Shown here: one piece after another, positions 1-6,966 of the stretch
Position numbering within the stretch: the stretch's first letter is position 1
How the letters are laid out: each line of letters starts with the position of its first letter
Made by a program: the position numbers and the translations under genes
Assembly: GCF_017813395.1 (NCBI RefSeq)
Contig: NZ_JAGIZB010000001.1
Location: 1 to 64,000 of the forward strand
Source: Pararoseomonas baculiformis
GTDB taxonomy: Bacteria; Pseudomonadota; Alphaproteobacteria; Acetobacterales; Acetobacteraceae
DNA length: 64,000 nucleotides
Direction of reading: 5' to 3'
Notes under the pieces: generated by a model
Databases searched by the model: none
What the model saw: only the letters and a program-made list of their open reading frames with translations
Told to the model about the DNA's origin: nothing

Positions 1-74
1 ACACCCGGATCTCCAACGCCAGTTCCTCTCCGACCATCCGGCCCCCCATCACCACGACGGGGCACCCTAGACCT

Positions 75-117
75 GGGTCAGATTCCAACCGGCGACCGGG
101 TCAGATTCACTCCGGCG
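75..117. repeat. Two direct repeats, IS21-like element end
   Basis: Two copies of GGGTCAGATTC-N3-CCGGCG lie at 75-94 and 98-117, a 23-bp period. Tandem GGGTCA...CCGGCG units of this kind are typical of the terminal repeats of IS21-family elements. A reading frame ending in TAG at 68-70 runs in from the left edge and could be the tail of a gene of that element, but its residues are too few to identify. The stretch 118-190 shows nothing further. The IS21 assignment is by motif resemblance only. Confidence 0.4.
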
Positions 118-190
118 GCAACAGCAGCAACGGGCCCACCACGCCTGGAGGCTGCCCGACGGCACGACCTGGCGGCGGATCGCCTGATCC

Positions 191-541
191 ATGAGCGCCG
201 ATGATGACGCGATCGGTGCTGACGGCTACGTCCGGCTACGGTGCTACGTGCCGCTGCGGGACACCACCTTCTTCAGCCTGTTCTGCTCAGAACCCAGAGG
301 CTGCGGCCGCGTCGCGAGCTCCTCTACCGGCCGCGCCATTTCCCTCATGGGAGAGGATGGAAACCGGACCACCGAGGAGTTCGCGGCACGGCTGCGCTGT
401 GCCGCGTGCGGCAACCGCCGGATCGACGTCAGGGTCTCGATCGATCCTCGAACACACGAGACGAGAAGGCGCGAAGGCCTCCTGTCTGAGGTGTGTGACG
501 AGGATCCCGCCTCCGCCAGTTCCTCACTGTCCGAGCCATGA
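191..541 (+). CDS. Small zinc-ribbon-like protein (first gene of a four-gene cassette)
   Basis: This is a 116-residue protein with two cysteine pairs, C32/C38 (followed by GR) and C70/C73 (CAACG), spaced as in a small zinc ribbon. A basic linker leads into the second pair (RLRCAACGNRR). The ATG at 191 is the first start in frame; the upstream GGCGGA is a weak ribosome site. The stop overlaps the start of the next gene in an ATGA junction, and two more genes follow with 3-bp spacing or a 4-bp overlap, so all four are probably one transcript. Similar short CxxC proteins are common in alphaproteobacterial accessory DNA, but I know no function for this one. Nucleic-acid or protein binding is only a guess. 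Confidence 0.65.
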   Translation: MSADDDAIGADGYVRLRCYVPLRDTTFFSLFCSEPRGCGRVASSSTGRAISLMGEDGNRTTEEFAARLRCAACGNRRIDVRVSIDPRTHETRRREGLLSEVCDEDPASASSSLSEP

Positions 542-765
542 GCAAATCAGATGAGGAGGCGGCACCGAAGCCGCCGCGGCGCGTCAGCTATGTCTGCGCG
601 CCCTGTGCCAGGGCGAATGGCGGCGTCTGGCCAGCGGGGCACATGGCGACGTGGTCGGAGGACACCTGCGATGCCTGTGGGGTGCTGACCGGCGTTGCCT
701 CGACGGGCGACTGGAACTGGCCCTTTGGCCTCCCCGCTGGTTGGTCCTCGGGAATGAGGGACTGA
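538..765 (+). CDS. Small zinc-ribbon-like protein
   Basis: This is a 75-residue protein with two CxxC pairs, C20/C23 (CAPC) and C44/C47 (CDAC), an arrangement expected to bind one zinc ion. The tail is rich in Trp, Pro and Gly (NWPFGLP). There is no signal peptide or membrane segment. Its ATG overlaps the stop of the upstream gene (ATGA), which implies translational coupling, and the next gene starts 3 bp after its stop. The family is not recognised. The coupling suggests it acts with the other cassette members. Confidence 0.65.
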   Translation: MSKSDEEAAPKPPRRVSYVCAPCARANGGVWPAGHMATWSEDTCDACGVLTGVASTGDWNWPFGLPAGWSSGMRD

Positions 766-768
766 ACC

Positions 769-1161
769 GTGGGCCCTCTCGAGGACGACGATACCGCCGA
801 AATCACGCCAGAGGAGGGAGCGGCAGGCCTGAGAGCGGCCCTGCGCCTCCTGGAGCATTGGCAGGCCACGCCGGCCCAGGTTCAGGCCCTCCTGGGCGCC
901 CCAGACGCTGAGACCGTCGAGGCCTGGCGGCAGGACGACCTTGGCGCAGGCCTTCCGCCCGAGACCGTTCTGCGGCTGGGCATCCTCCTCGGCATCCACC
1001 GGGGCACGCGCGCCCTCTTCTCGGACCCTGTCAGGGGTCATGCCTGGATGCGGACCCCGAGCGCCCTCTTTGACGGCCAGAGCGCCCTCGAGCGCATGGC
1101 CCAGGGATCGATCGAGGACCTTATCGCCGTCCTTGGTTACCTGACGGCCGAGGCCCAGTGA
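769..1161 (+). CDS. MbcA/ParS/Xre-type (DUF2384-like) antitoxin-domain protein
   Basis: This 130-residue protein starts at GTG. The first ~35 residues are acidic. The middle, ~35-75 (QVQALLGAPDAETVEAWRQ...LRLGILLGIHRGTRALF), looks like the helical N-terminal part of Xre/MbcA/ParS antitoxins. The C-terminal ~85-128 (MRTPSALFDGQSALERMAQGS...VLGYL) matches the antitoxin/toxin-binding DUF2384 pattern, in which a small 'aperture' helix pair holds the toxin. Such proteins normally precede a RES-domain NAD-degrading toxin. Here the partner, in a GTGA overlap, is a CX5R phosphatase instead. The domain call rests on pattern recognition. The pairing is the unusual feature. Confidence 0.6.
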   Translation: MGPLEDDDTAEITPEEGAAGLRAALRLLEHWQATPAQVQALLGAPDAETVEAWRQDDLGAGLPPETVLRLGILLGIHRGTRALFSDPVRGHAWMRTPSALFDGQSALERMAQGSIEDLIAVLGYLTAEAQ

Positions 1162-1757
1162 GGCCCCGCCATTTGCCCCCTCGTGGGCCCTTGGCGGTGT
1201 CAGGCGTGACCTGGGCGCAGCGCTGGAAGCGCGCCTTCGCGGCGGTGCTCACCTTGCAAGACCCGGATCAGCGGCAATCCAGGCGGCTGCGCTTCCATCA
1301 GGACCCGCACCCCGATCACCTGGTGCTCTGCTTCGTCGACATGGACCGGCCTGCCCCTCCGCCCTACGCGGCGATGCCGGTCTTCCGGATGGCCGAGCGG
1401 GCCGACATCGAGCGGGCGCTGGAGTTCGGGCGGGCGAGCGCCAGTGGCGGCCGCCTGCTGGTCCACTGCAATGTCGGAGTTGGCCGCTCGCCCGCTGTCG
1501 CCCTGGCCATCATCGCGGATCGGCTCGGGCCCGGGCGTGAGAGGGAGGCGCTCGACGAGCTCATCCGGATCCGGCCGCAATCCGTCCCGAACCTGCACGT
1601 CCTGGCCCTCGCGGACGCCATTCTCGGCCGTGACGTCGCGCTAGTTCGGACCGTCCTGGAATGGGAGCGGGACAGGCCAGAGAACACGGCGAGGCGCCGG
1701 GACAACCGCGCCGCTCACCTCGCCTACTATGGCGTACCGCTCAGTGCAGATGATTGA
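1158..1757 (+). CDS. Dual-specificity/tyrosine phosphatase-like protein (CX5R)
   Basis: This 199-residue protein carries the P-loop phosphatase signature HCNVGVGRS: His103, the nucleophile Cys104 and the phosphate-binding Arg110 are all present, followed by the usual helix (PAVALAIIADRL). Asp61 and Asp63 in FVDMDRP are candidates for the general acid. The protein is cytosolic, with no signal peptide. The GTG start at 1158 overlaps the upstream antitoxin-like gene (GTGA). Cysteine phosphatases of this fold act on phosphoproteins, phosphoinositides or RNA 5' ends; the substrate here is unknown. It lies where a toxin would be expected in an MbcA-type operon, so an effector role in a defence or toxin-antitoxin-like cassette is possible but unproven. 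Confidence 0.7.
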   Translation: MRPRHLPPRGPLAVSGVTWAQRWKRAFAAVLTLQDPDQRQSRRLRFHQDPHPDHLVLCFVDMDRPAPPPYAAMPVFRMAERADIERALEFGRASASGGRLLVHCNVGVGRSPAVALAIIADRLGPGREREALDELIRIRPQSVPNLHVLALADAILGRDVALVRTVLEWERDRPENTARRRDNRAAHLAYYGVPLSADD

Positions 1758-1795
1758 GGTCGGGACGGGTGCCAGAGCTGAAAGAGGGGGGGACC

Positions 1796-2146
1796 TCAGT
1801 CCGTGGGGAAAACACCCTTCGGGACCAATCCCTTTCTGGCCAGCAGGCGCTCGCCAAACTCATCCTCACCCACCTGGCTCGGTCGCGAGTACGGCGGCGG
1901 CAGCTTGCCCTCATCGAGCCAGCTATCCAGAACCCGGATCAGCAGTTGCTTGGTGCCGACCCCGTTCCACTGCCCGGGCAGATCGGCCGGCCCGTTCTCG
2001 AGCGAGAAGAGGGTGCCCTTCTCGTTCGAGTGGATGGTCGCGCCCCGATAGGTCCAGGACGGGCCTCCATGCTTGCCCTGCTGGGCAAGCAGCTTCGGCT
2101 CGGGGCGGGGCGCCGGGGACGGCGCATCAGGGATCAGGTCAGGCAT
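1796..2146 (-). CDS. Hypothetical protein
   Basis: This is a 116-residue cytosolic protein with a Pro/Ala-rich N terminus, then a polar region containing WTYRGATIHSNEKG and NGPADLPGQWNGVGTKQLL, and a basic C-terminal segment. No catalytic motif or family is recognised. It is convergent with the phosphatase gene (39-bp gap) and followed on the same strand, 15 bp upstream, by another small gene, so the two may form a two-gene operon. The reading frame is open and codon use is GC-rich like its neighbours. The ATG at 2146 is the first available start. Confidence 0.5.
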   Translation of the reverse strand: MPDLIPDAPSPAPRPEPKLLAQQGKHGGPSWTYRGATIHSNEKGTLFSLENGPADLPGQWNGVGTKQLLIRVLDSWLDEGKLPPPYSRPSQVGEDEFGERLLARKGLVPKGVFPTD

Positions 2147-2161
2147 CAGAGACTTTCAGAA

Positions 2162-2437
2162 TTACAGCCGGTCAGAACATAGGCCAGGGGCCGGATGCCA
2201 GCCGTACAAATCGGACTCTGAGATGCCGGGGGCATCCTCGTCAGCGCCAAGCTGCGCGTAGAACTCCACCTGTGCCGCAGCCGGCTGCTGCATCGCTGCA
2301 CCGAGTTGAGAGAAGTAACTGCCAGTCTCAGCCTCGCTGAAGTCGTCGATCGTGATCTCTCCCGCCAGAGCGCGGCGGATACGGTCCTGCGACACGCTGG
2401 TTATGGTCTCTCCGGAGGTCGGCTTGGTATCGTCCAT
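2162..2437 (-). CDS. Hypothetical small acidic protein
   Basis: This is a 91-residue acidic protein beginning MDDTKPTSGE. I chose the ATG at 2437 because GGAGG lies 9 bases upstream; the longer frame extending to 2581 lacks a ribosome site and runs into the divergent gene. The middle (SQDRIRRALAGEITIDDFSEAE) looks like a short helical peptide, and the end is rich in Gln, Ala and acidic residues. No family is recognised. It is the first gene of the leftward pair with the 116-residue protein and sits divergent from the membrane protein at 2519. Confidence 0.5.
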   Translation of the reverse strand: MDDTKPTSGETITSVSQDRIRRALAGEITIDDFSEAETGSYFSQLGAAMQQPAAAQVEFYAQLGADEDAPGISESDLYGWHPAPGLCSDRL

Positions 2438-2518
2438 GGTGTCTGACCTCCACTTTCGGTGTAGAACAACACTGACAGTGACTAGATCCAGCCTGAACTC
2501 AATGGAACTATAGAGTGC

Positions 2519-2932
2519 ATGCCACGCACCCGCTTCGTTTTCTCGCCAGATGAAGGGACCGATTGGGTGTGGCGCGAGCACCCATACTTTTTTGGCTTCC
2601 TTATAGCACCTATCGCCGCTGTGATAGGATCAGTGCCTTTCTTGCTTCTCGCGTTTCACAGCCTCACGCCTATCGCGGTAGGTTGGTTCATCAAACTCAG
2701 TCTCCTCGTCGGGACACCGTTCGCGCTTGTTGTTACGGCTTGGCTCCTTCCATTTGCGCTCCGCCGTGGAGCGCCCGGCCCCTTACTTCCTATCGTCGGT
2801 GCGTTCAGCGGATTCATCGTGACCATGCCACTCGGGGCATTTCTCTATGTCTCCGGGACGTTCAGCGGGCTGATCGCCGGAGCCATCTTCTGGTGGGCTA
2901 TTGGCCGTAGCCCCACCAAATCGCTGTTGTGA
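2519..2932 (+). CDS. Hypothetical inner-membrane protein
   Basis: This 137-residue protein has about four predicted membrane helices: ~24-50 (FGFLIAPIAAVIGSVPFLLL), ~52-78, ~84-108 (PGPLLPIVGAFSGFIVTMP) and ~110-130. The short charged N terminus (PRTRFVFSPDEG) is probably cytosolic. No transporter motif is seen. The base composition looks AT-richer than most of the window, consistent with acquired DNA. Its stop overlaps the region just upstream of the AbrB-like gene, so the two may be co-transcribed. The function is unknown. Confidence 0.5.
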   Translation: MPRTRFVFSPDEGTDWVWREHPYFFGFLIAPIAAVIGSVPFLLLAFHSLTPIAVGWFIKLSLLVGTPFALVVTAWLLPFALRRGAPGPLLPIVGAFSGFIVTMPLGAFLYVSGTFSGLIAGAIFWWAIGRSPTKSLL

Positions 2933-2958
2933 TCCGCCCTACCTGCAGGAGAGCGCCC

Positions 2959-3198
2959 ATGGCGACGGTCAGATTGCGGCGACACGGTAACTCGGTCGGG
3001 ATCATCTTTCCCGCCGAAACACGCATCCGCATGGGCCTAGAGGCCGGCCAGGAGCTTACCCTGATTGAGCTGTCCGACGGCGTGAAGCTGGTCAGGCGCA
3101 GTGTCGCACTGGAACGCCAGCTACAACTCGCCCGCGAGGTGCTCCGGGAGCAAGCGGACGCCCTGCAGGAGTTGCAAGACCAGAACAGTCGGACGTGA
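2959..3198 (+). CDS. AbrB/MazE-type DNA-binding antitoxin-like protein
   Basis: This 79-residue protein has the swapped-hairpin AbrB/SpoVT signature at its N terminus: MATVRLRRHGNSVGIIFPAE, then RIRMGLEAGQELTLIE. The C-terminal half is a charged helix (LERQLQLAREVLREQADALQEL) that could be a coiled-coil dimer or toxin-binding arm. The ATG at 2959 is preceded by AGGAG with good spacing, so I prefer it to the GTG at 2929. MazE-like proteins normally pair with a MazF endoribonuclease. None follows here, so it is an orphan transcription regulator or antitoxin. Confidence 0.7.
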   Translation: MATVRLRRHGNSVGIIFPAETRIRMGLEAGQELTLIELSDGVKLVRRSVALERQLQLAREVLREQADALQELQDQNSRT

Positions 3199-3253
3199 TC
3201 AACTTCCTCGCCTTCACGGCCTTGTCCGTAAGCGAGACGAGAGGCCAGGAGCG

Positions 3254-3481
3254 ATGAAAAGGTCAGGCATCACGCTTGACTTCGAGGTGACGCATCGGGT
3301 CGTGGGTGAGTACCACGTGTTCTTCGTCCCCAAGGAGGTTCCGGAGGCGCGTGGGGCCGGGCTGATCGTCTCCGACAAGGACCAGATCAGGGCCATGGGC
3401 CTCTTCGAGGTGGCGATGGCAACCGCTAGGCGGCACGGCAAGGTGCCCCAGAGCGCCCGCTGGCACCTCCATGCTGACTAA
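3254..3481 (+). CDS. Hypothetical small protein
   Basis: This is a 75-residue basic protein beginning MKRSGITLDFEVTHRVVGEY. The ATG at 3254 has AGGAG five bases upstream, which is why the longer frame to 3101 is rejected. The predicted fold is beta strands followed by a helix (QIRAMGLFEVAMATARRHGK). There is no membrane segment. It lies 55 bp after the MazE-like gene, where a toxin would be expected, but it has no recognisable MazF, PIN or RelE features. Function unknown. Confidence 0.5.
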   Translation: MKRSGITLDFEVTHRVVGEYHVFFVPKEVPEARGAGLIVSDKDQIRAMGLFEVAMATARRHGKVPQSARWHLHAD

Positions 3482-3583
3482 GAGGAACGGATGTCCCGAG
3501 AATGGACCCCTCCCCGAACTGCGCCCCGATATAGGGCACGCCCTGAGCGTGCGCGTTCCTGTGGTTTGCCAGGCGGAGGTGGT

Positions 3584-3901
3584 ATGGTCGGGCAGCCTCG
3601 GAGCAGTGGCCGCTTGGTCACGATGTGCGGGCTGGCCCTCGTGCTCTCGGCTTGTTCTCCGTCTTACGAATGGATGTGGATACGCCTGTCAGACTCAGAC
3701 CGGCAGATCATGGTTCCCACGCAGATCGCGCGGTCGAGCCTCAAGGAGTGTGTGACCGCGTTTGACCCCGATCGCGCTGACGATGTCGACTTGAGTTATG
3801 TTGTGCTTCGCAGCCCAGACCCCAGGAGACAGGCTGTGGCCGCGTGCATGCGCGAGAGAAACATGCGGCAGATGCGCTCGAACCCAATGTACATGCCCTA
3901 G
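3584..3901 (+). CDS. Hypothetical lipoprotein
   Basis: This is a 105-residue predicted lipoprotein. The start at 3584 is supported by GGAGGT four bases upstream. It gives a type II signal peptide with the hydrophobic stretch MCGLALVLSAC, whose lipobox LSAC places the lipidated Cys at residue 24. The mature part contains WMWIRLSDSD and an AVAACMRERN segment near the C terminus, with two more Cys that could form a disulfide. It is anchored to the inner or outer membrane. No family is recognised; it resembles many small accessory lipoproteins of this kind. Confidence 0.55.
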   Translation: MVGQPRSSGRLVTMCGLALVLSACSPSYEWMWIRLSDSDRQIMVPTQIARSSLKECVTAFDPDRADDVDLSYVVLRSPDPRRQAVAACMRERNMRQMRSNPMYMP

Positions 3902-3956
3902 AGGGTGTTACGGACCACGCGGGCGGGCTTCCACTGGGAGGGGCATAGTCAAAAAG

Positions 3957-4232
3957 ATGCATGATTGGTCACTGTTGTCCGTGACCGTCGATTGGACGAG
4001 CGGACAGGCCCGTCTAGACCTTCAATCTCCCTCGGGGCTGCGCACTCTTCGAGCAATCAAACTTCGTGAACTTCATATCCCTCGTAATCACGACTGGGGA
4101 TCCAGTGTCTCAATCAACATCGTCACAGGGCCTGATGTAAGAACAGACGGACTGTGTTGTTTGAGTGTAGAGATGCAGTCTGGTGATACGATCAAGGTGA
4201 TTGCTGGATCTTTTGAAATGCCGGAGCAGTGA
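3957..4232 (+). CDS. Hypothetical protein in an AT-richer stretch
   Basis: This is a 91-residue protein from the ATG at 3957 (MHDWSLLSVTVDW). Alternating hydrophobic residues suggest a beta-sandwich (VTVDWTSGQARLDLQ; SSVSINIVTG; DTIKVIAGSFEMPEQ). The pattern is like that of small immunity-type proteins seen beside polymorphic toxins, but no toxin is adjacent, so this stays a guess. GGGAGGGG lies about 14 bases upstream, which is farther than usual. From here to about 5290 the composition looks AT-richer than the rest, a sign of transfer. Confidence 0.4.
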   Translation: MHDWSLLSVTVDWTSGQARLDLQSPSGLRTLRAIKLRELHIPRNHDWGSSVSINIVTGPDVRTDGLCCLSVEMQSGDTIKVIAGSFEMPEQ

Positions 4233-4334
4233 AGACGCTCGCATCGGTATGACTTGAGGTTTGGTCCGTAACACGCTCTAAGTGAAAGCTTGAAAATTCA
4301 AAGATAAGCGACCCTGCGAAGCAGGAGGGTGCCC

Positions 4335-4448
4335 ATGGTGACGTGGATCATTACTTCGGAGCTCGCTGATGTGCTCGCCCACTTCCCCGATCACCCAGCA
4401 TCCCGCCTCGATGAACTTCTGCCCTGGAAATTTGGAAGTGTCAGTTGA
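4335..4448 (+). pseudogene. Remnant of an IS66-family transposase C terminus
   Basis: A 37-codon frame contains LADVLAHFPDHPASRLDELL followed by PWKF. This closely resembles the conserved C-terminal tail of IS66 TnpC transposases, which end in a 'hPxxRxDELLPWxW' pattern. No upstream DDE domain is present, so only the last ~35 codons of an old insertion survive. AGGAGGG precedes the ATG, but that is probably chance. The assignment is by motif recognition. Confidence 0.5.
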
Positions 4449-4492
4449 CTAGTAAGGGATGTTCCATACCAATCTTTTAAGGACCTTTAGGT

Positions 4493-5287
4493 TTGAGGAC
4501 GCATCTGGCCAGGATAGCCGCCGCGCTCATTCTGATTATGGCGACGCCATCTAAGTTTGAAGCACTCGCTCAACAGGAGTGGATTGCCATGCAAACAGAA
4601 GCAAGAGGAATCATCTTACAAATACCTCGCGATTTTATTCATCTTCGGGGCAGCGACGGGACCATTGAGCTAGGCATCGACATCAAATCGTTTCGGCCGC
4701 TTGCGCTACTTGGCATCTCGCAACAGGTGTTCTGGGAGCGTGGTGGCAGAGTCCGGGTCAATCTATCCGAACCTTTTTCCGGAGCGGCGAGCGTACAGAA
4801 TGCTCTCCGCTTCAGCCGGGACATTGGAAGAGTGCAAACTCTTCACGCTGCTGAGCAGTTGGATGACACTACCAACCGCCAAGTCCCACAGGGGCTCATC
4901 TATTATCCTGGGCGGCTTCTTCCGAGCGCGAGCGACGTCAGGCTCCGTCGAGTTCGAACCCGCGACTTATTCTTGCTTCATGAGCCGGCCGGATTTGATT
5001 CACAATCGGGCGAAGGTTTGCCAGAGTTTATAGAATGTGCCGTCCAATATGAGGAGAAGAATGAGAACAAGCCAGTTCCTTGTGAATGGTACCGGGTCTT
5101 TCGTGGCCTATTCATTCGGTTGACTATTGATCGCCACCATCTGCATCGCTGGAGAGAGATTCGCCACGAGATAGAAGAGCTTTTATCTTCCTTCGTTGTG
5201 AATGCCAGAGATTGGGCGCTTCCGCCAACGGCGAGATCGAACGCCGCTATACCGGAGCCGAAGTTAATCTATAACAACTCTGATTAG
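4493..5287 (+). CDS. Hypothetical secreted (periplasmic) protein
   Basis: This 264-residue protein starts at TTG with an AAGGACC ribosome site about 8 bases upstream. Residues 1-27 form a signal peptide (positively charged RTHLAR, hydrophobic IAAALILIMA, cleavage after ALA-QQ). The mature part is polar with mixed alpha/beta character. It contains Cys residues at ECAVQYEE and VPCEWYRVF that could form a disulfide. No enzyme motif is recognised. The composition looks AT-richer than the chromosomal part, consistent with horizontal acquisition. It appears to be a single-gene unit: the upstream neighbour is a transposase scrap and the next ~300 bp downstream hold no convincing gene. Confidence 0.55.
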   Translation: MRTHLARIAAALILIMATPSKFEALAQQEWIAMQTEARGIILQIPRDFIHLRGSDGTIELGIDIKSFRPLALLGISQQVFWERGGRVRVNLSEPFSGAASVQNALRFSRDIGRVQTLHAAEQLDDTTNRQVPQGLIYYPGRLLPSASDVRLRRVRTRDLFLLHEPAGFDSQSGEGLPEFIECAVQYEEKNENKPVPCEWYRVFRGLFIRLTIDRHHLHRWREIRHEIEELLSSFVVNARDWALPPTARSNAAIPEPKLIYNNSD

Positions 5288-5584
5288 GAGCCGTCTAAGC
5301 GGCAGCTTACACCCTTTGAATGGGCACAACTTGCTGATGTGTAATCGAGTCTGTGCAAGACTGAAGTGCCCTATGTCGGCGTGCCTGGGCGACAAGCGTG
5401 CAGGCCTTGTGCCTACTGCAGTTTGTGGGCTTGGCCAGATGCTGGTGCGAAGGCTACAGCGCGCTCCACGGCGGTTCCAGCGAGCGCCATTTGTCGTCCG
5501 ACAGCATTGCCGTTACCCATCCAGCAATCGCGATAGATGAGCAATCGCTTCGTAGAACTTTTGCGGTCCCGGCTCCTGGGTGGC
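5288..5584. other. Non-coding stretch, nothing recognised
   Basis: The open frames here are short, lack ribosome sites and have no family resemblance. No hairpin terminator, RNA gene or repeat stands out. It is bounded by the secreted protein on the left and a convergent membrane protein on the right. Confidence 0.4.
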
Positions 5585-5971
5585 TTACTTGGGCCGATGC
5601 CTACGGAAGCTCCTCCAGGCCACATATACTCCGGGCATGATGAAGGACGACATGCCGAGGGAAAGCGCGATCAAGGCTTCGGACCTTCTGACGTAAATTC
5701 CTGGCCCTGCTGCTCGGGACAGAGAGAGGGGCTCCGTGTGCCCAGTCGCGGAGTCAGGGGTAACAGGCGAGTGGAAGCTCAGAATGAACCACCATCCACA
5801 GTAGAGCATGACACCCAAGAGAAGGAGCAGGAATGCCGTTAAGGCTTCCTCACGTTGCCAGCGATCCATAGATCCGTGGTGCTGACGTCCGAGTAGGTCA
5901 CCGCGCCTTTCATCTGGGATGCCGGTCCAAGAGGAAGATGAGGTGGGCGGCCGAGAGGAATCGTCCTTCAT
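5585..5971 (-). CDS. Hypothetical membrane protein
   Basis: This 128-residue frame from the ATG at 5971 has a Ser/Pro-rich N terminus and two clear membrane segments: ALTAFLLLLLGVMLYCGWW and ALIALSLGMSSFIMPGVYV. A basic tail (WRSFRRHRPK) is probably cytosolic. Neither this ATG, the one at 6034 nor the one at 5869 has a good ribosome site, so the start is uncertain. The hydrophobic segments make this frame more credible than the overlapping plus-strand frame. No family is recognised. Confidence 0.4.
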   Translation of the reverse strand: MKDDSSRPPTSSSSWTGIPDERRGDLLGRQHHGSMDRWQREEALTAFLLLLLGVMLYCGWWFILSFHSPVTPDSATGHTEPLSLSRAAGPGIYVRRSEALIALSLGMSSFIMPGVYVAWRSFRRHRPK

Positions 5972-6205
5972 TGCTGATACACTACAATCTGCCTCACCGA
6001 CCGTGCCACGAGTGCCTCTTCTCATCCAGTTCACGGACGAGTTGCCTCATCAGGCGCGGGAAGTAGGACCAGGATAAGCTCTAACAGGGCCAGTACAGAT
6101 TATGGCGACGGTGCTGGCCTTCTCCCTCATGAAGCAGCGTCCAAGGACCTCTTCTCTGGGAAATCTCTTGGGGGCGTCGGGAAACACGCGGCGTCCGGCT
6201 ACATC

Positions 6206-6394
6206 TTGCGACGGTCCGCCTTGCCCGAAAACATCAAGATCTGGGCCGCTCAGAACGGGCGCTCGCCAGAGGCAGAAGCCCGGCTCATCCTTGAGGATGC
6301 GGTCAGCCCTACGAGGACCGAGTTGGTGGATCGAAAAGACGGTGATGCTCAGGTCAACGAGTTGCAGGCTGCGCCTGGCCCAAGGTCTCGCTGA
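6206..6394 (+). pseudogene. Degraded FitA-like (ribbon-helix-helix) antitoxin
   Basis: The frame contains LPENIKIWAAQNGRSPEAEA followed by RLILEDAV. This matches the core of FitA/VapB-type antitoxins (xLPxxxxxxLxxxAAxxGRSxEAExRxIL). The usual N-terminal beta strand (MxxxxIRN) is missing. The frame is open upstream but unlike the family, and the only start is a TTG without a ribosome site. No PIN-domain toxin follows. It is probably the relic of a fitAB-type toxin-antitoxin pair. Confidence 0.45.
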
Positions 6395-6430
6395 GGAGCC
6401 GTCGGCGGCCGTACTGGACAGCCGCACACT

Positions 6431-6853
6431 TCAAGGCCGCGGAAAGCGGCCCTTCAGGCCTGCATATATGAAGTAGAACTGCGCTCCACGGAGGACGTTA
6501 TCGAGCAGACTTGCGGCTCCCAGAGGATCCTGATGCATCTTCCCCGCAATCAGGATCGTGACGCCCGCGGCGAGGGTGGGAACGACCGGCGGAAGCGCTG
6601 CGCTACCCCGATCGACTGACAGCAGGCGCCCAACGGCGAACGCCGGTCCGAAGGACAGAAGGTGCCCCAGCACCCGCGCATAGGGGAGACCGAATGCTGT
6701 TCCCCAGCCAGGCACCGCGATCAGTTCCGCCGCGGCTCTGCAAATCCAGTAGAGCGCGAGACCCAGCCCCGCGATGACAAAGCAGCGGATCCAGGTCCCG
6801 GTCGAATACTCGACGGGATCGACAGCATGGGGATTGGGGCGAAAGTCACGCAT
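6431..6853 (-). CDS. Hypothetical membrane protein
   Basis: This 140-residue protein has about four hydrophobic helices: ~24-47 (FVIAGLGLALYWICRAAAEL), ~60-80 (LGHLLSFGPAFAVGRLL), ~88-106 (PPVVPTLAAGVTILIAG) and ~120-134. A short polar N terminus (MRDFRPNPHAVDP) precedes them. AGG lies 7 bases before the ATG at 6853. There is no catalytic or transport motif. It is divergent from the DUF6678-like gene and lies within the accessory region. Function unknown. Confidence 0.5.
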   Translation of the reverse strand: MRDFRPNPHAVDPVEYSTGTWIRCFVIAGLGLALYWICRAAAELIAVPGWGTAFGLPYARVLGHLLSFGPAFAVGRLLSVDRGSAALPPVVPTLAAGVTILIAGKMHQDPLGAASLLDNVLRGAQFYFIYAGLKGRFPRP

Positions 6854-6966
6854 TCGGACCTGCGGCTGCTCTCCGGCTGCGATGTGATGCTCGATACCCG
6901 CGCTTCACTCCTCGCCGAAGCATTCTCACATGAACTGTGCTGTTTGCGAATGCACGGAGTGGATCC

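Noticed and set aside
5537-5842. A 101-residue plus-strand frame overlapping the minus-strand membrane protein
   Set aside because: It has no ribosome site and a composition unlike a protein, whereas the minus frame has two clear membrane helices.
6222-6234. Shared 13-bp TGCCCGAAAACAT between the FitA relic and the recombinase site
   Set aside because: The match at about 6222 lies within codons for the conserved LPENI of the FitA-type frame and is not palindromic there, so chance similarity is the simpler explanation.
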